A DNA stretch of 8,247 bases from an uncultured Rhodopirellula sp. (lineage in GTDB: Bacteria > Planctomycetota > Planctomycetia > Pirellulales > Pirellulaceae). Position numbers and translations under genes: made by a program. Positions 1-6,757 of this stretch are shown piece by piece (position 1 is the stretch's first letter; each line of letters opens with the position of its first letter). Location of the stretch: the NCBI GenBank assembly GCA_913061385.1, contig CAJXTM010000117.1, forward strand, positions 1 to 8,247, read 5' to 3'. The notes below the pieces were generated by a model. That model was given only the letters and a program-made list of their open reading frames with translations, was not told the origin of the DNA and ran no database searches.

Positions 1-47
1 GAGATCAGCCTCGGTCTCGTGGGCTCGGAGATGTGTATAAGAGACAG
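1..47 (+). other. Nextera index-7 adapter (artificial sequence)
   Basis: This is synthetic library sequence, not genome. Bases 1-5 match the end of the P7 primer, 6-13 (cagcctcg) fit an 8-base i7 index (I recall it as the N710 index, read as CGAGGCTG), 14-28 (gtctcgtgggctcgg) are the Nextera read-2 constant part, and 29-47 (AGATGTGTATAAGAGACAG) are the 19-base Tn5 mosaic end. Genomic sequence begins at 48. The same element returns inverted at the right edge. Confidence 0.98.
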
Positions 48-48
48 A

Positions 49-1068
49 CCTACAGTTGCTCTAGTTGCCCATCTTGATACGTCCCCTGAAGCACCGGGTG
101 ATGATGTCAAGCCTCAGGTTATCCGATCATATTCCGGGGGCGACATCAGATTGGCTTCCGGGAGCATCATTGATGTAGCTTCATGCCCTGCCCTTGAGTC
201 CATGCAGGAGATGACCTTGGTCACAACCGATGGGACGACCTTATTAGGTGGCGATGATAAGGCTGGTGTTGCAATCATCATGGAATTCGTGGCGACGTTG
301 GTTGAGAATCCTCACCTGATGCATGGACCTGTCAAAGTTCTATTCACATGCGATGAAGAGATTGGCCGAGGTACTGATAAAATTGATCTGGAAAAACTAA
401 ACGCTACCGTCGCCTATACACTGGATGGCGGTGGCGCTGCAGTCATCGACGAAGAGACCTTTTCTGCAGATGCAGCAATCGTGCATTTTGTAGGGCACAA
501 CATTCACCCTTCCATTGCCAAGGATCGAATGGTGAATGCTGTCAGAGCGGCTGCCGATTTTGTGGCGAAGCTACCTAGAGAAACCTGTTCGCCTGAGACC
601 ACGGACGGACGAGAAGGGTTCATCCATCCGTACACGATAGAGGGTGGTGTTGGAGAAGCGACAGTAGAGCTGATTTTGCGGTCGTTTGAATCAGTTGATT
701 TAAAAACCTATGCAGAGCAACTTCAGGCAGTCGCAGACGTAGTGGTGCAGTCGCTGCCGGGTTTGAAAGCGAACGTGAAAATCGTACGGCAGTATCGGAA
801 TCTGCGAGATGGTTTGGGTGACTTGCCCGAAGCTGTGACACTCGCAAAGCAGGCTTTTGACAATCTGGGTATCGAATACAAAAGTGAAAGTATTCGGGGT
901 GGCACCGATGGCAGTCAACTAACTGAAAAAGGACTGCCGACACCAAATCTATCCAGCGGGCAGCACAACATACACGCCGTAACAGAGTTTGCCTGTTTGG
1001 ACGAAATGGCTGCGGCGGTTGAGCATCTAGTCGAGCTGATGTCACTGTGGAGCCAATACAGGAGCTGA
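49..1068 (+). CDS. pepT: Peptidase T (tripeptide aminopeptidase), 5'-truncated
   Basis: This is a zinc-dependent M20B-family aminopeptidase that removes the N-terminal residue of tripeptides in the cytoplasm. It is partial: 339 native residues remain and roughly 60 N-terminal residues are lost at the tagmentation point, compared with E. coli PepT at about 408 aa. The first native codon is CCT at 49; an apparent start at 19 lies in the adapter and its first ten residues are artificial. Taking position 19 as residue 1, the visible metal and catalytic residues are H18 and D20 (AHLDTSP), D80 (GGDDKAG), the E113-E114 pair (CDEEIGRG), D136 (TLDGGG) and H319 (HNIHAVTEF). The IRGGTDGSQL and GLPTPNL stretches are also typical of PepT. 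All expected active-site residues of the surviving part are intact, so the gene is probably functional in the organism. The stop is TGA at 1066-1068. Family identity is very secure. Confidence 0.95.
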   Translation, partial: PTVALVAHLDTSPEAPGDDVKPQVIRSYSGGDIRLASGSIIDVASCPALESMQEMTLVTTDGTTLLGGDDKAGVAIIMEFVATLVENPHLMHGPVKVLFTCDEEIGRGTDKIDLEKLNATVAYTLDGGGAAVIDEETFSADAAIVHFVGHNIHPSIAKDRMVNAVRAAADFVAKLPRETCSPETTDGREGFIHPYTIEGGVGEATVELILRSFESVDLKTYAEQLQAVADVVVQSLPGLKANVKIVRQYRNLRDGLGDLPEAVTLAKQAFDNLGIEYKSESIRGGTDGSQLTEKGLPTPNLSSGQHNIHAVTEFACLDEMAAAVEHLVELMSLWSQYRS

Positions 1069-1069
1069 T

Positions 1070-1219
1070 TTGAATCGACCCGACCGCGATGGTTCGCGTG
1101 CTTACAGCCTCATCCTTGACGGCGTGAAGTACGCCAAGATCATTCAGCCGGCGATGTCCAGCCGGCTGACGGTAAGTGCTTCTGAAGCTGCTGAAATGGT
1201 TGCCTCAACATCAGGTTGA
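1070..1219 (+). CDS. Possible 49-aa ORF after pepT (doubtful)
   Basis: A TTG codon at 1070 lies 5 nt after a GGAG (1061-1064) inside the pepT tail and opens a 49-codon frame ending with TGA at 1217-1219. The predicted peptide starts (M)NRPDRDGSRAYS and contains LILDGVKYAKI. Codons such as GAC GGC GTG AAG TAC GCC AAG ATC look like coding sequence rather than random spacer. Against it, its last 76 nt run antisense through the 3' end of the metallophosphoesterase gene on the other strand, convergent overlaps of that size are uncommon, and I recognise no family. It may be a real tiny gene, the remnant of one, or chance. Confidence 0.22.
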   Translation: MNRPDRDGSRAYSLILDGVKYAKIIQPAMSSRLTVSASEAAEMVASTSG

Positions 1220-1980
1220 CCATGCTTGGCGGACCCCGTGTACACCAGCAGGTTGGCTGCCATTCGAGCGACACCTGCATGATGGGTATGCCCGCACAGA
1301 ACGATCACTTTGCACTCGGGTCTCTGCCGACTGAATTCCATTAGCGTGTTGCCAACTTGGCCCGCTACAAAAAAAGGCGCCCAATTGTCGTCGGTGGTTT
1401 TGCCTTCGTACCAGCAAGCCTCTCGAAATGGAGGTGCATGAGTTAGCACAAGTACATGCCTGGCATCAGGAGGCAGTTCGACCAGTTTAGTCTGCAAGCG
1501 TTTTGCGGAGGCACCGCCGATGTGCTTAAGCTGTTGTTTCCAAGCGAATTCGCCCGCGGCTTTGAAGTCACCAATGCGTTCGAAGTCATTCAGGTGAATC
1601 GTCGATTCTTCGTAGTTACCGACTGTTCCATCGGCCCAACCATCCTCGCCCAAAAGATAAGTTCCTGTTGAAACTTGAAGAGCCGCAAGATCGGTCAGGT
1701 AATGCAATTGACCGGAATCGCGACATGCATGAATCACATCCTGCCGCGTGGCTTGGAAGGTGCTTTCATAGAAGTCATGATTGCCCAGTATAAAATAGAC
1801 GGGCAAGTTGCTTTCGCTGGCGATGCGTTGCAATTGTCGAACAACATCATCACCCTCAGAGATATCGCCGGTAATCACCAAGCCGTCGGTATCCAGCGAA
1901 GAGATCTTCTGAATCCACTGCTCCCACGCTCGGGTGGGAACAGAATTCAGGTGCAGATCGGTTGTCCACGCGAGACGCAC
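1144..1980 (-). CDS. Calcineurin-type metallophosphoesterase
   Basis: This is a 278-residue two-metal phosphoesterase of the calcineurin-like superfamily, with no signal peptide and so probably cytoplasmic. All signature blocks are present in order: D8-x-H10 (TDLHL), G38-D39 (TGDISEGDD), G66-N67-H68-D69, T180-H181 (THAPP) and G230-H231-T232-H233. These ligate two metal ions and the catalytic water, so an active enzyme is expected. The substrate cannot be read from sequence; members of the superfamily cleave nucleotides, proteins, nucleic acids or phospholipid head groups. The start is GTG at 1980, because the metal-binding DLH motif follows at residue 8. It lies 3 nt after the metK stop on the same strand without a strong ribosome-binding site of its own, which suggests translational coupling to metK. 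The stop is TGA (1144-1146), inside an 8-bp inverted repeat. Confidence 0.9.
   Translation of the reverse strand: MRLAWTTDLHLNSVPTRAWEQWIQKISSLDTDGLVITGDISEGDDVVRQLQRIASESNLPVYFILGNHDFYESTFQATRQDVIHACRDSGQLHYLTDLAALQVSTGTYLLGEDGWADGTVGNYEESTIHLNDFERIGDFKAAGEFAWKQQLKHIGGASAKRLQTKLVELPPDARHVLVLTHAPPFREACWYEGKTTDDNWAPFFVAGQVGNTLMEFSRQRPECKVIVLCGHTHHAGVARMAANLLVYTGSAKHGQPDVEATISAASEALTVSRLDIAG
1145..1168. repeat. GC-rich 8-bp inverted repeat at the end of the phosphoesterase gene
   Basis: CAGCCGGC (1145-1152) and GCCGGCTG (1161-1168) are perfect inverted arms around an 8-nt loop. The repeat overlaps the last codons and stop of the minus-strand gene. No T-run follows on either strand, so it is not a typical intrinsic terminator, although it could protect 3' ends or help both converging transcripts stop. 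Confidence 0.5.
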
Positions 1981-1983
1981 AAC

Positions 1984-3165
1984 TCAAGCCGTCGTTGAGA
2001 TACCGGCTGCCGCCGCCAATGCCTCTGCCTTGTCTGTCTGCTCCCAGGTGAAACCCTCACCTTCACGACCGAAGTGACCGCCAGCTGTTGTTTGGCGGAA
2101 CACTGGGCGTCGCAGTTCGAGGTGCTCGATGATTCCTCGCGGTGTCAAAGGGAAATGTTCGCGAACGAGTTCACACAAACGGGCATCATCAATCTTGCCA
2201 GTTCCCTCGCTGTCGACATGGACACTGACTGGCTCAGTGACCCCGATGGCATAAGCGAGTTGAACTTCGCAGCGTTCGGCCAAGCCAGCTGCCACGATGT
2301 TCTTTGCAACATACCGGGCCATGTAAGCAGCAGAGCGATCAACTTTGGTTGAGTCCTTGCCACTGAAAGCACCACCGCCATGACGGCCCCATCCGCCGTA
2401 TGTGTCGACAATGATTTTTCGACCCGTCAAGCCACAATCACCATGGGGGCCACCAACAACAAACTTGCCGGTTGGGTTGATGTGATAATTGATATCACCC
2501 TTGTCTAGTTCGGCAGGTAGCGAAGGCTTGATCACATGCTCGGTAATGAATTCCCTGATCTCTTCGTTGGACACATCAGGGCAGTGTTGTGCGCTGACAA
2601 CGACTGTGTCGATCCGAACAGGAGTATTGCCCTCATATTCGACCGTGACCTGACTCTTGTTGTCAGGACGCAGCCAATTCACTTCTTTGTTGAATCGAGC
2701 ATCGGTGATGCGATTGATGATCCGATGTGAAAGAGCGATCGGTAAAGGCATCAGCTCAGGAGTGTCTTTGCACGCATAGCCGAACATCAGCCCTTGATCG
2801 CCGGCTCCAATTTCTTTTCCGGCGGCATCGTCAGAATCAACCCCTTGAGCGATGTCAGGGCTTTGGGTGTCGAGCGAAACCATCACGGCACAGGTGTCAC
2901 CGCAGATTCCCATTTGATCATCGGTATAACCCACTTCATTGATTACTTCACGCACAACATCGGAGTAGCTGACTCGAGCGTTGGTAGAAATTTCGCCAGC
3001 GATGATCGCCATACCAGTGGTGACCATCGTTTCGCATGCCACGCGACTGTTGGGGTCTTGTTCCAGCAGTGCGTCAAGAATCCCATCGGAAATACGGTCC
3101 GCCAGTTTGTCAGGATGGCCCATGCTGACGGATTCGCTAGTAAACAGATATCGAGCGTTGCTCAC
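1984..3165 (-). CDS. metK: S-adenosylmethionine synthetase (methionine adenosyltransferase)
   Basis: This cytoplasmic enzyme makes S-adenosylmethionine, phosphate and diphosphate from ATP and methionine, supplying nearly all cellular methylation. The protein is 393 aa, close to E. coli MetK at 384. Counting from the GTG at 3165, [14 protein letters not shown] holds the N-terminal catalytic H17 and D19. [11 protein letters not shown] at 120-130 is family signature 1. [13 protein letters not shown] (238-250) follows, and GGGAFSGKD at 263-271 is signature 2, leading into KVDRS. The frame stays open upstream to a TTG at 3243, but GTG 3165 is preferred. It has GGAG 9 nt upstream (3175-3178), it places LFTSESVS where other MetK proteins begin, and the added residues ([10 protein letters not shown]...) resemble nothing in the family. 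It is first in a unit with the phosphoesterase, whose GTG follows the metK TGA after 3 nt. Identity is certain. Confidence 0.97.
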   Translation of the reverse strand: MSNARYLFTSESVSMGHPDKLADRISDGILDALLEQDPNSRVACETMVTTGMAIIAGEISTNARVSYSDVVREVINEVGYTDDQMGICGDTCAVMVSLDTQSPDIAQGVDSDDAAGKEIGAGDQGLMFGYACKDTPELMPLPIALSHRIINRITDARFNKEVNWLRPDNKSQVTVEYEGNTPVRIDTVVVSAQHCPDVSNEEIREFITEHVIKPSLPAELDKGDINYHINPTGKFVVGGPHGDCGLTGRKIIVDTYGGWGRHGGGAFSGKDSTKVDRSAAYMARYVAKNIVAAGLAERCEVQLAYAIGVTEPVSVHVDSEGTGKIDDARLCELVREHFPLTPRGIIEHLELRRPVFRQTTAGGHFGREGEGFTWEQTDKAEALAAAAGISTTA

Positions 3166-3186
3166 GACGGGATTCTCCAGGCTCTG

Positions 3187-3201
3187 CCACCACAGGGGTG
3201 G
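3187..3201 (-). promoter_or_regulatory. Small hairpin just upstream of the metK ribosome-binding site
   Basis: CCACC and GGTGG (3197-3201 and 3187-3191 on the transcribed strand) form a 5-bp stem with a 5-nt loop, ending about 8 nt before the GGAG of metK. Such a placement could influence translation initiation. I see no recognisable core of a known SAM riboswitch class, so regulation by SAM is unproven. Confidence 0.25.
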
Positions 3202-3216
3202 AATTGGTTTCCGAAA

Positions 3217-3243
3217 TTTGTACAGCCATAAATTAGTTGGCAA
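3217..3243 (-). promoter_or_regulatory. metK: Weak candidate sigma-70-like promoter for metK
   Basis: Read on the minus strand, TTGCCA (3238-3243; five of six to TTGACA) is followed after 15 nt by TACAAA (3217-3222; four of six to TATAAT). The spacer is shorter than the usual 17, and planctomycete promoters are poorly modelled, so this is tentative. If correct, transcription starts about 40-45 nt before the GTG at 3165, which would exclude the far-upstream TTG start at 3243. Confidence 0.25.
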
Positions 3244-3327
3244 ATGCCCTTCTGAGAAGCGTCCTCAACGCCTTGTTTGTCCATATCCGCGCACTTTTTG
3301 GTGAAATGGGTTAGAACAGTGGGTGCC

Positions 3328-4395
3328 ATGGAACCGCTTGAAATCTCTTCGACTCCCACCGTGAACGCTGAATTAGCGGAAATGGTGCCCCCTGAACGGA
3401 CAGGGTCTGCCCTGCTGATGTCGGTGATTTTGCACGTCATTCTGTTCACCACATTGGGGCTGTTTTTGTCCCAAACCCCTCGTGGGACCGACGCAGCTGA
3501 GGATCGACCCGTGGGTATCGCGTTGGTACATCGCCTGCCAGATCGTGATCGTTATCAGGAGATCAAGGAGGAGGTCGAACAGCAAAAAGACGTTGCCACG
3601 GATATGGCTTCCAGCTCAGCCGCTTCCTCAGCAGCACCACCTGCGGACCTGCTCCCACCGTTAGACTTGCCGGGTGTACTTGAATCAATGCAGTCCATTC
3701 CTGCGCCCGTTTCCGGTGATGGCTTGGCCGGCCAGACTGTATTGTCGGGGGACGCTTTTTCGACCGGAACAGGGGTTCAGCGTGCAAATGACTCCTCCGA
3801 GGCAACCACCATGGTGTTCGGAGTGTCGGGGAGTGGTTCGCGGTTTGTCTATGTGTTTGATCGCTCAGACAGCATGAATGGTTACGGCGGTAAGCCGTTA
3901 AGGGCTGCCAAGTCTGAATTGATTCGTAGCTTGAGAACACTTACAGATCGCCAGAGTTTTCAGCTTATCTTTTACAACGACAAGCCAAAGCCGTTTCAAC
4001 TTTCGGGTGTTCCGGACCAGTTGTTTTCGGGCGAGAAGTCTTATGTTGCTCTCGCAGAGAATTATATTCGTTCGATTTCTGCTTATGGTGGCACCGAGCA
4101 TGAGTCGGCCTTGAAGATGGCTCTGCGGATGTCACCTGATGTTATCTTCTTTTTGACTGATGCGAGGATTCCTCGATTGTCGGGCAGCGAATTGCGAGAG
4201 ATCAAAAATCTTGCGGATGCCAGTGGTGCGACGATTCACACCATTGAGTTTGGTGCTGAGCCGGCCGCTCCAACTGATACGTTTCTACGAGATCTCGCAG
4301 CGCAAAACCGAGGACAGTATCAGTACGTTGATATCCGCAGCTTAGGCACGGTTCCTTTCAGTCCCCAACCTGCAGCTGACCCAGATTCGCCATGA
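3328..4395 (+). CDS. Membrane-anchored von Willebrand factor A (vWA) domain protein
   Basis: This 355-residue protein is probably anchored in the inner membrane with its vWA domain outside the cytoplasm. Residues 1-26 are a short polar cytoplasmic tail. Residues 27-47 (SALLMSVILHVILFTTLGLFL) are a single membrane segment. Residues 50-165 are a Ser/Ala/Pro-rich, partly charged linker. Residues 171-340 are the vWA fold. The metal-ion-dependent adhesion site is complete: D178-x-S180-x-S182 (FDRSDSM), T256 (YGGTEHES) and D278 (FLTDA), so metal-dependent ligand binding is expected. The architecture suits an envelope adhesion, scaffold or sensor role, but no partner can be named. ATG 3328 is chosen as the first ATG before the membrane segment; the frame extends to a TTG at 3277, and neither has a strong ribosome-binding site. 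The stop overlaps the next start as ATGA, implying coupled translation. The domain call is secure and the role unknown. Confidence 0.88.
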   Translation: MEPLEISSTPTVNAELAEMVPPERTGSALLMSVILHVILFTTLGLFLSQTPRGTDAAEDRPVGIALVHRLPDRDRYQEIKEEVEQQKDVATDMASSSAASSAAPPADLLPPLDLPGVLESMQSIPAPVSGDGLAGQTVLSGDAFSTGTGVQRANDSSEATTMVFGVSGSGSRFVYVFDRSDSMNGYGGKPLRAAKSELIRSLRTLTDRQSFQLIFYNDKPKPFQLSGVPDQLFSGEKSYVALAENYIRSISAYGGTEHESALKMALRMSPDVIFFLTDARIPRLSGSELREIKNLADASGATIHTIEFGAEPAAPTDTFLRDLAAQNRGQYQYVDIRSLGTVPFSPQPAADPDSP

Positions 4396-5393
4396 TCTCG
4401 ATCAAGAAGAATGTGAATTTCATGCGACGGCGATTGAGCAGGGTTTTGGTCGTGAAAATTCGGTGTTTGCGTTTGAGGCGAGCGACAACTCTTGTGTTTC
4501 CAATTGTTCTTTTAAATATCATTCTGGATTGGGCGGGGGCTGCAGATCGCATTTGGTTGGAACCAACCCCACCCACAGTCGTGCAGGGTGATTGGTTTCC
4601 GCGGACCATTGAAGTTTTTTCTGGTCGCGTTGCAGCGTTTGATTCACAACGATTGCGCGTGGTTCGTGAGGGCCAGGGCTCAGAGATGGTGATTTCGGCA
4701 GCACGAGTGTTGTGGATAGAGCCAGATCAGGTTTCTGTTCTCGAAACGAACATGATCAGTCTCTTCAAACAGCGTGAATACGCAAAGTCACTTTCTGGAT
4801 TGCCAGATGCGTTGCAAAATCGTCCTGCAGTATGGCGCCAGCAATGGCTCACCATGTTATCGGCGAACAGCGCGTGGAAAAGTGGCAGAGCTTCGATTGG
4901 TTTGGAATTAGTGGGTCAGTTGGATCGACGACCACTGCCTGCCATGGTGCTCGCATGGCTCCCGATCGCATGGGAAAATGGAGCTCAGCCAGCAACGGTG
5001 GTTCGTGCCGCAAATGAAAGATTGCAGGATCCTTCAGCAGCGGTGCGGCTAGTGGCAGCAAGTTGGTTGCTCTCGTCAACCGATCGTAAGCAAGGGCTAC
5101 AGGCCATCAAGGAATTAGTGAAAGATTCCGAGACATCAAACGAAATCTCGCAACTCGCTCGAATACTGTCGTGGCGAGTTACACCACCACCCCAGGTTGC
5201 CGCTTTGCGGACCGAATGGGAAAAGCAAATCGATGCCTTGCCAATGGCGATCCAGACGGGTCCAACCCGTTTACTGATGAACAAATTGCAGACGTCAGGC
5301 CAAGCAGAGGAAGCGAAACGCTTAAAGTTGTCATTGGAGCTGACTCCAATTTATGGACTTAAACAGGTGGTTATTGATCCGATTAATCAGTAA
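4392..5393 (+). CDS. Unrecognised secreted protein, coupled to the vWA gene
   Basis: I do not recognise this 333-residue protein. Residues 1-30 are strongly basic (RRRLSR, RCLRLRR). A hydrophobic stretch at about 32-46 (TTLVFPIVLLNIILD) ends in A48-x-A50, a plausible signal-peptidase site before ADRIWLEP. Residues 52-115 look beta-rich (RTIEVFSGRVAAFDSQ, then EMVISAARVLWIEP). From about 115 the rest is helical with repeat character (AAVRLVAASWLLSS; EISQLARILSWR), reminiscent of HEAT or TPR-type scaffolds. The start ATG overlaps the vWA stop by 4 nt (ATGA), so the two are almost certainly co-translated and may act together on the outer face of the membrane. ATG 4422 (residue 11) is an alternative start that would shorten the unusually long basic region. 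It ends DPINQ, TAA at 5391-5393. That it is a gene is well supported; its function is not. Confidence 0.82.
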   Translation: MISIKKNVNFMRRRLSRVLVVKIRCLRLRRATTLVFPIVLLNIILDWAGAADRIWLEPTPPTVVQGDWFPRTIEVFSGRVAAFDSQRLRVVREGQGSEMVISAARVLWIEPDQVSVLETNMISLFKQREYAKSLSGLPDALQNRPAVWRQQWLTMLSANSAWKSGRASIGLELVGQLDRRPLPAMVLAWLPIAWENGAQPATVVRAANERLQDPSAAVRLVAASWLLSSTDRKQGLQAIKELVKDSETSNEISQLARILSWRVTPPPQVAALRTEWEKQIDALPMAIQTGPTRLLMNKLQTSGQAEEAKRLKLSLELTPIYGLKQVVIDPINQ

Positions 5394-5578
5394 CTCCGGC
5401 AGGCCGTGAACTTAGTAATTACGGGGAGTCTTACCGACACTTATGTCTATCGGGGCTTGCGGTACCTGATGCCTTGGACGCTACGATTCGTTTGGCACGC
5501 GGTTGTTCACGGTTAATGCAGTTGAGCCCCGTCTTGCACAGAGATGCACTGGTTCACTGCGGGATGCTCAAACGCTGA
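5394..5578. other. Convergent intergenic spacer with interleaved inverted repeats
   Basis: This lies between two converging genes and I see no gene in it. CCGTGAAC (5404-5411) is inverted at 5505-5512 (GTTCACGG), and CGGGGCT (5451-5457) is inverted at 5525-5531 (AGCCCCG). The two pairs interleave (A, B, A', B'), a pseudoknot-like arrangement if transcribed. A short GACA-CTTA-TGTC hairpin lies between them. There is no hairpin with a T-run that would clearly mark a terminator for either neighbour. Confidence 0.4.
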
Positions 5579-6712
5579 TCAATTGTAGAGTGAGGGTCTT
5601 CCCACCGAACTGGTTGGCGGGGGAGCCTCCCAAACGCTAAATTCTGCCCAGACAGGTAAGTGGTCAGAAACCTGCAGTGCCTGTTCGCGGCTTAGCCCGA
5701 GGTTTTGTTCCAGGTCGTAGACTCCCCAGCGACCCGTGTATTCGCGTGTTGCTTGGCCTAGAAACAAGATGTTGTCGTAGGATTTGCTTTTGCGTGTGTT
5801 GGTCGTGACACCGCTGACAGTCCATTGCATGCCGGGGATTTTTCCAAGTCTACCCAACTGTTTTTCACTTGCATTAAGGTCACCTAAGAGAATGACATCG
5901 TCCTCGTCAGCTCGGGCCTTTTGCATAACCTGAAAAACATCGGCAAGGGCATCTACCTCTTCCGGCACGTCATCAGGATCGGTGTGAATGTTCACCAGCC
6001 AGAATGTAAATGCTTGGCTTGGTGATTGAGTCCTTGCACGGAACCGAGTGACGAACGGTTCACGATGTAGCAAGTCCTTCGGGTCATTGACCGTGCCTAC
6101 TGACGATGGATCATGTTCAACCGTGTTTGTGTTGAATACATAGGTGTACTGTTCTTTGCTGTTGCTGCGACCAAGTCTGGGACCAATTACAAAGTTGTAT
6201 CGGCTGCCATTGGCATTAACTGCAGCAACTAAATCAGGAATCACATTGTCTGCTTTCGCACGGACTTCCTGAATCGCGACGAGATCGAATTGGCGAATCA
6301 CATGCGCCAAAAGTTCCTTCATACCCGGCTTCGATATTTTTGATTGCCCTAGCACCTGAATATTGAAACTTGCGATCAACAGATTTCCATTGCTTTGTCG
6401 TCCGGCAGCCGCATTCGCGTTGACTGTACCCTGTTGTTGTCCGTTGGCCGAATGCTGTGCCGAAGCGAGTCGGCCGGTCACCGTGGATGCCCCACCATTT
6501 CTAGGTGATTGATTGCTCAGCAGGCTGTTGGCCGATTCCGTGAGAAGCGTTCCACTGCCAGCAACGACATCTTCTCCCGTCGTGGTCAGTTTCGCGATCA
6601 TGGGACCAATGATCGGTATGTTCGGTTTTAGGTAACCGGTGATTCCACCACTCGAAATGCCGCTGAAGAGTAGCCACATAAATAATGAAAATTTGGATTT
6701 CTTGCGAGCCAT
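5579..6712 (-). CDS. Membrane-anchored endonuclease/exonuclease/phosphatase (DNase I-fold) protein
   Basis: This 377-residue protein has an uncleaved-looking anchor followed by an EEP (DNase I / exonuclease III / inositol phosphatase) domain. Residues 1-7 are basic (MARKKSK), 8-26 hydrophobic, and 45-110 a Ser/Asn/Gln/Ala/Gly-rich linker. The EEP domain spans about 111-363. The core catalytic residues are visible: N117 (ASFNIQVLG), E149 (AIQEVR), H243 and D245 (NIHTD), D278 and N280 (LLGDLNA), then SYDNILF and S349-D350-H351 (SDHLPVW). The fold hydrolyses phosphodiesters with Mg2+. Nuclease is most likely because of the DNase I-like IQEVR and DNILF stretches, but phosphatase activity cannot be excluded. 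The ATG at 6712 has a perfect GGAGG 6 nt upstream (6719-6723). It follows the HEAT-repeat gene by 45 nt on the same strand. Domain assignment is secure; substrate and topology are inferred. Confidence 0.92.
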   Translation of the reverse strand: MARKKSKFSLFMWLLFSGISSGGITGYLKPNIPIIGPMIAKLTTTGEDVVAGSGTLLTESANSLLSNQSPRNGGASTVTGRLASAQHSANGQQQGTVNANAAAGRQSNGNLLIASFNIQVLGQSKISKPGMKELLAHVIRQFDLVAIQEVRAKADNVIPDLVAAVNANGSRYNFVIGPRLGRSNSKEQYTYVFNTNTVEHDPSSVGTVNDPKDLLHREPFVTRFRARTQSPSQAFTFWLVNIHTDPDDVPEEVDALADVFQVMQKARADEDDVILLGDLNASEKQLGRLGKIPGMQWTVSGVTTNTRKSKSYDNILFLGQATREYTGRWGVYDLEQNLGLSREQALQVSDHLPVWAEFSVWEAPPPTSSVGRPSLYN

Positions 6713-6718
6713 GCCAGG

Positions 6719-6723
6719 CCTCC
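6719..6723 (-). promoter_or_regulatory. Strong Shine-Dalgarno site (GGAGG) of the EEP-domain gene
   Basis: On the minus strand GGAGG sits 6 nt before the ATG at 6712. It is the best ribosome-binding site in the window and fixes that start. The vWA and phosphoesterase genes lack a comparable site, so this protein is translated independently of the upstream HEAT gene. Confidence 0.75.
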
Positions 6724-6757
6724 ATGCCCGTGATCGCGGTTTGCAATGTGATGCGTT

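Noticed and set aside
620..1045. 141-codon minus-strand ORF within pepT
   Set aside because: It is entirely antisense to the conserved catalytic part of pepT, and its composition looks like a reverse-frame shadow.
1145..1168. Bidirectional intrinsic terminator between pepT and the phosphoesterase
   Set aside because: The stem is good but no T-run follows on either strand and it overlaps coding sequence, so it is listed only as an inverted repeat.
2794..3231. 145-codon plus-strand ORF antisense to metK
   Set aside because: It lies opposite the highly conserved metK 5' region and has no family features.
3166..3243. N-terminal extension of MetK from the TTG at 3243
   Set aside because: The extra 26 residues do not resemble MetK, the TTG coincides with a candidate -35 box, and the GTG at 3165 has a proper GGAG.
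3166..3327. Known SAM riboswitch upstream of metK
   Set aside because: No conserved SAM-I type core or other class I can recognise was found; only short hairpins are visible.
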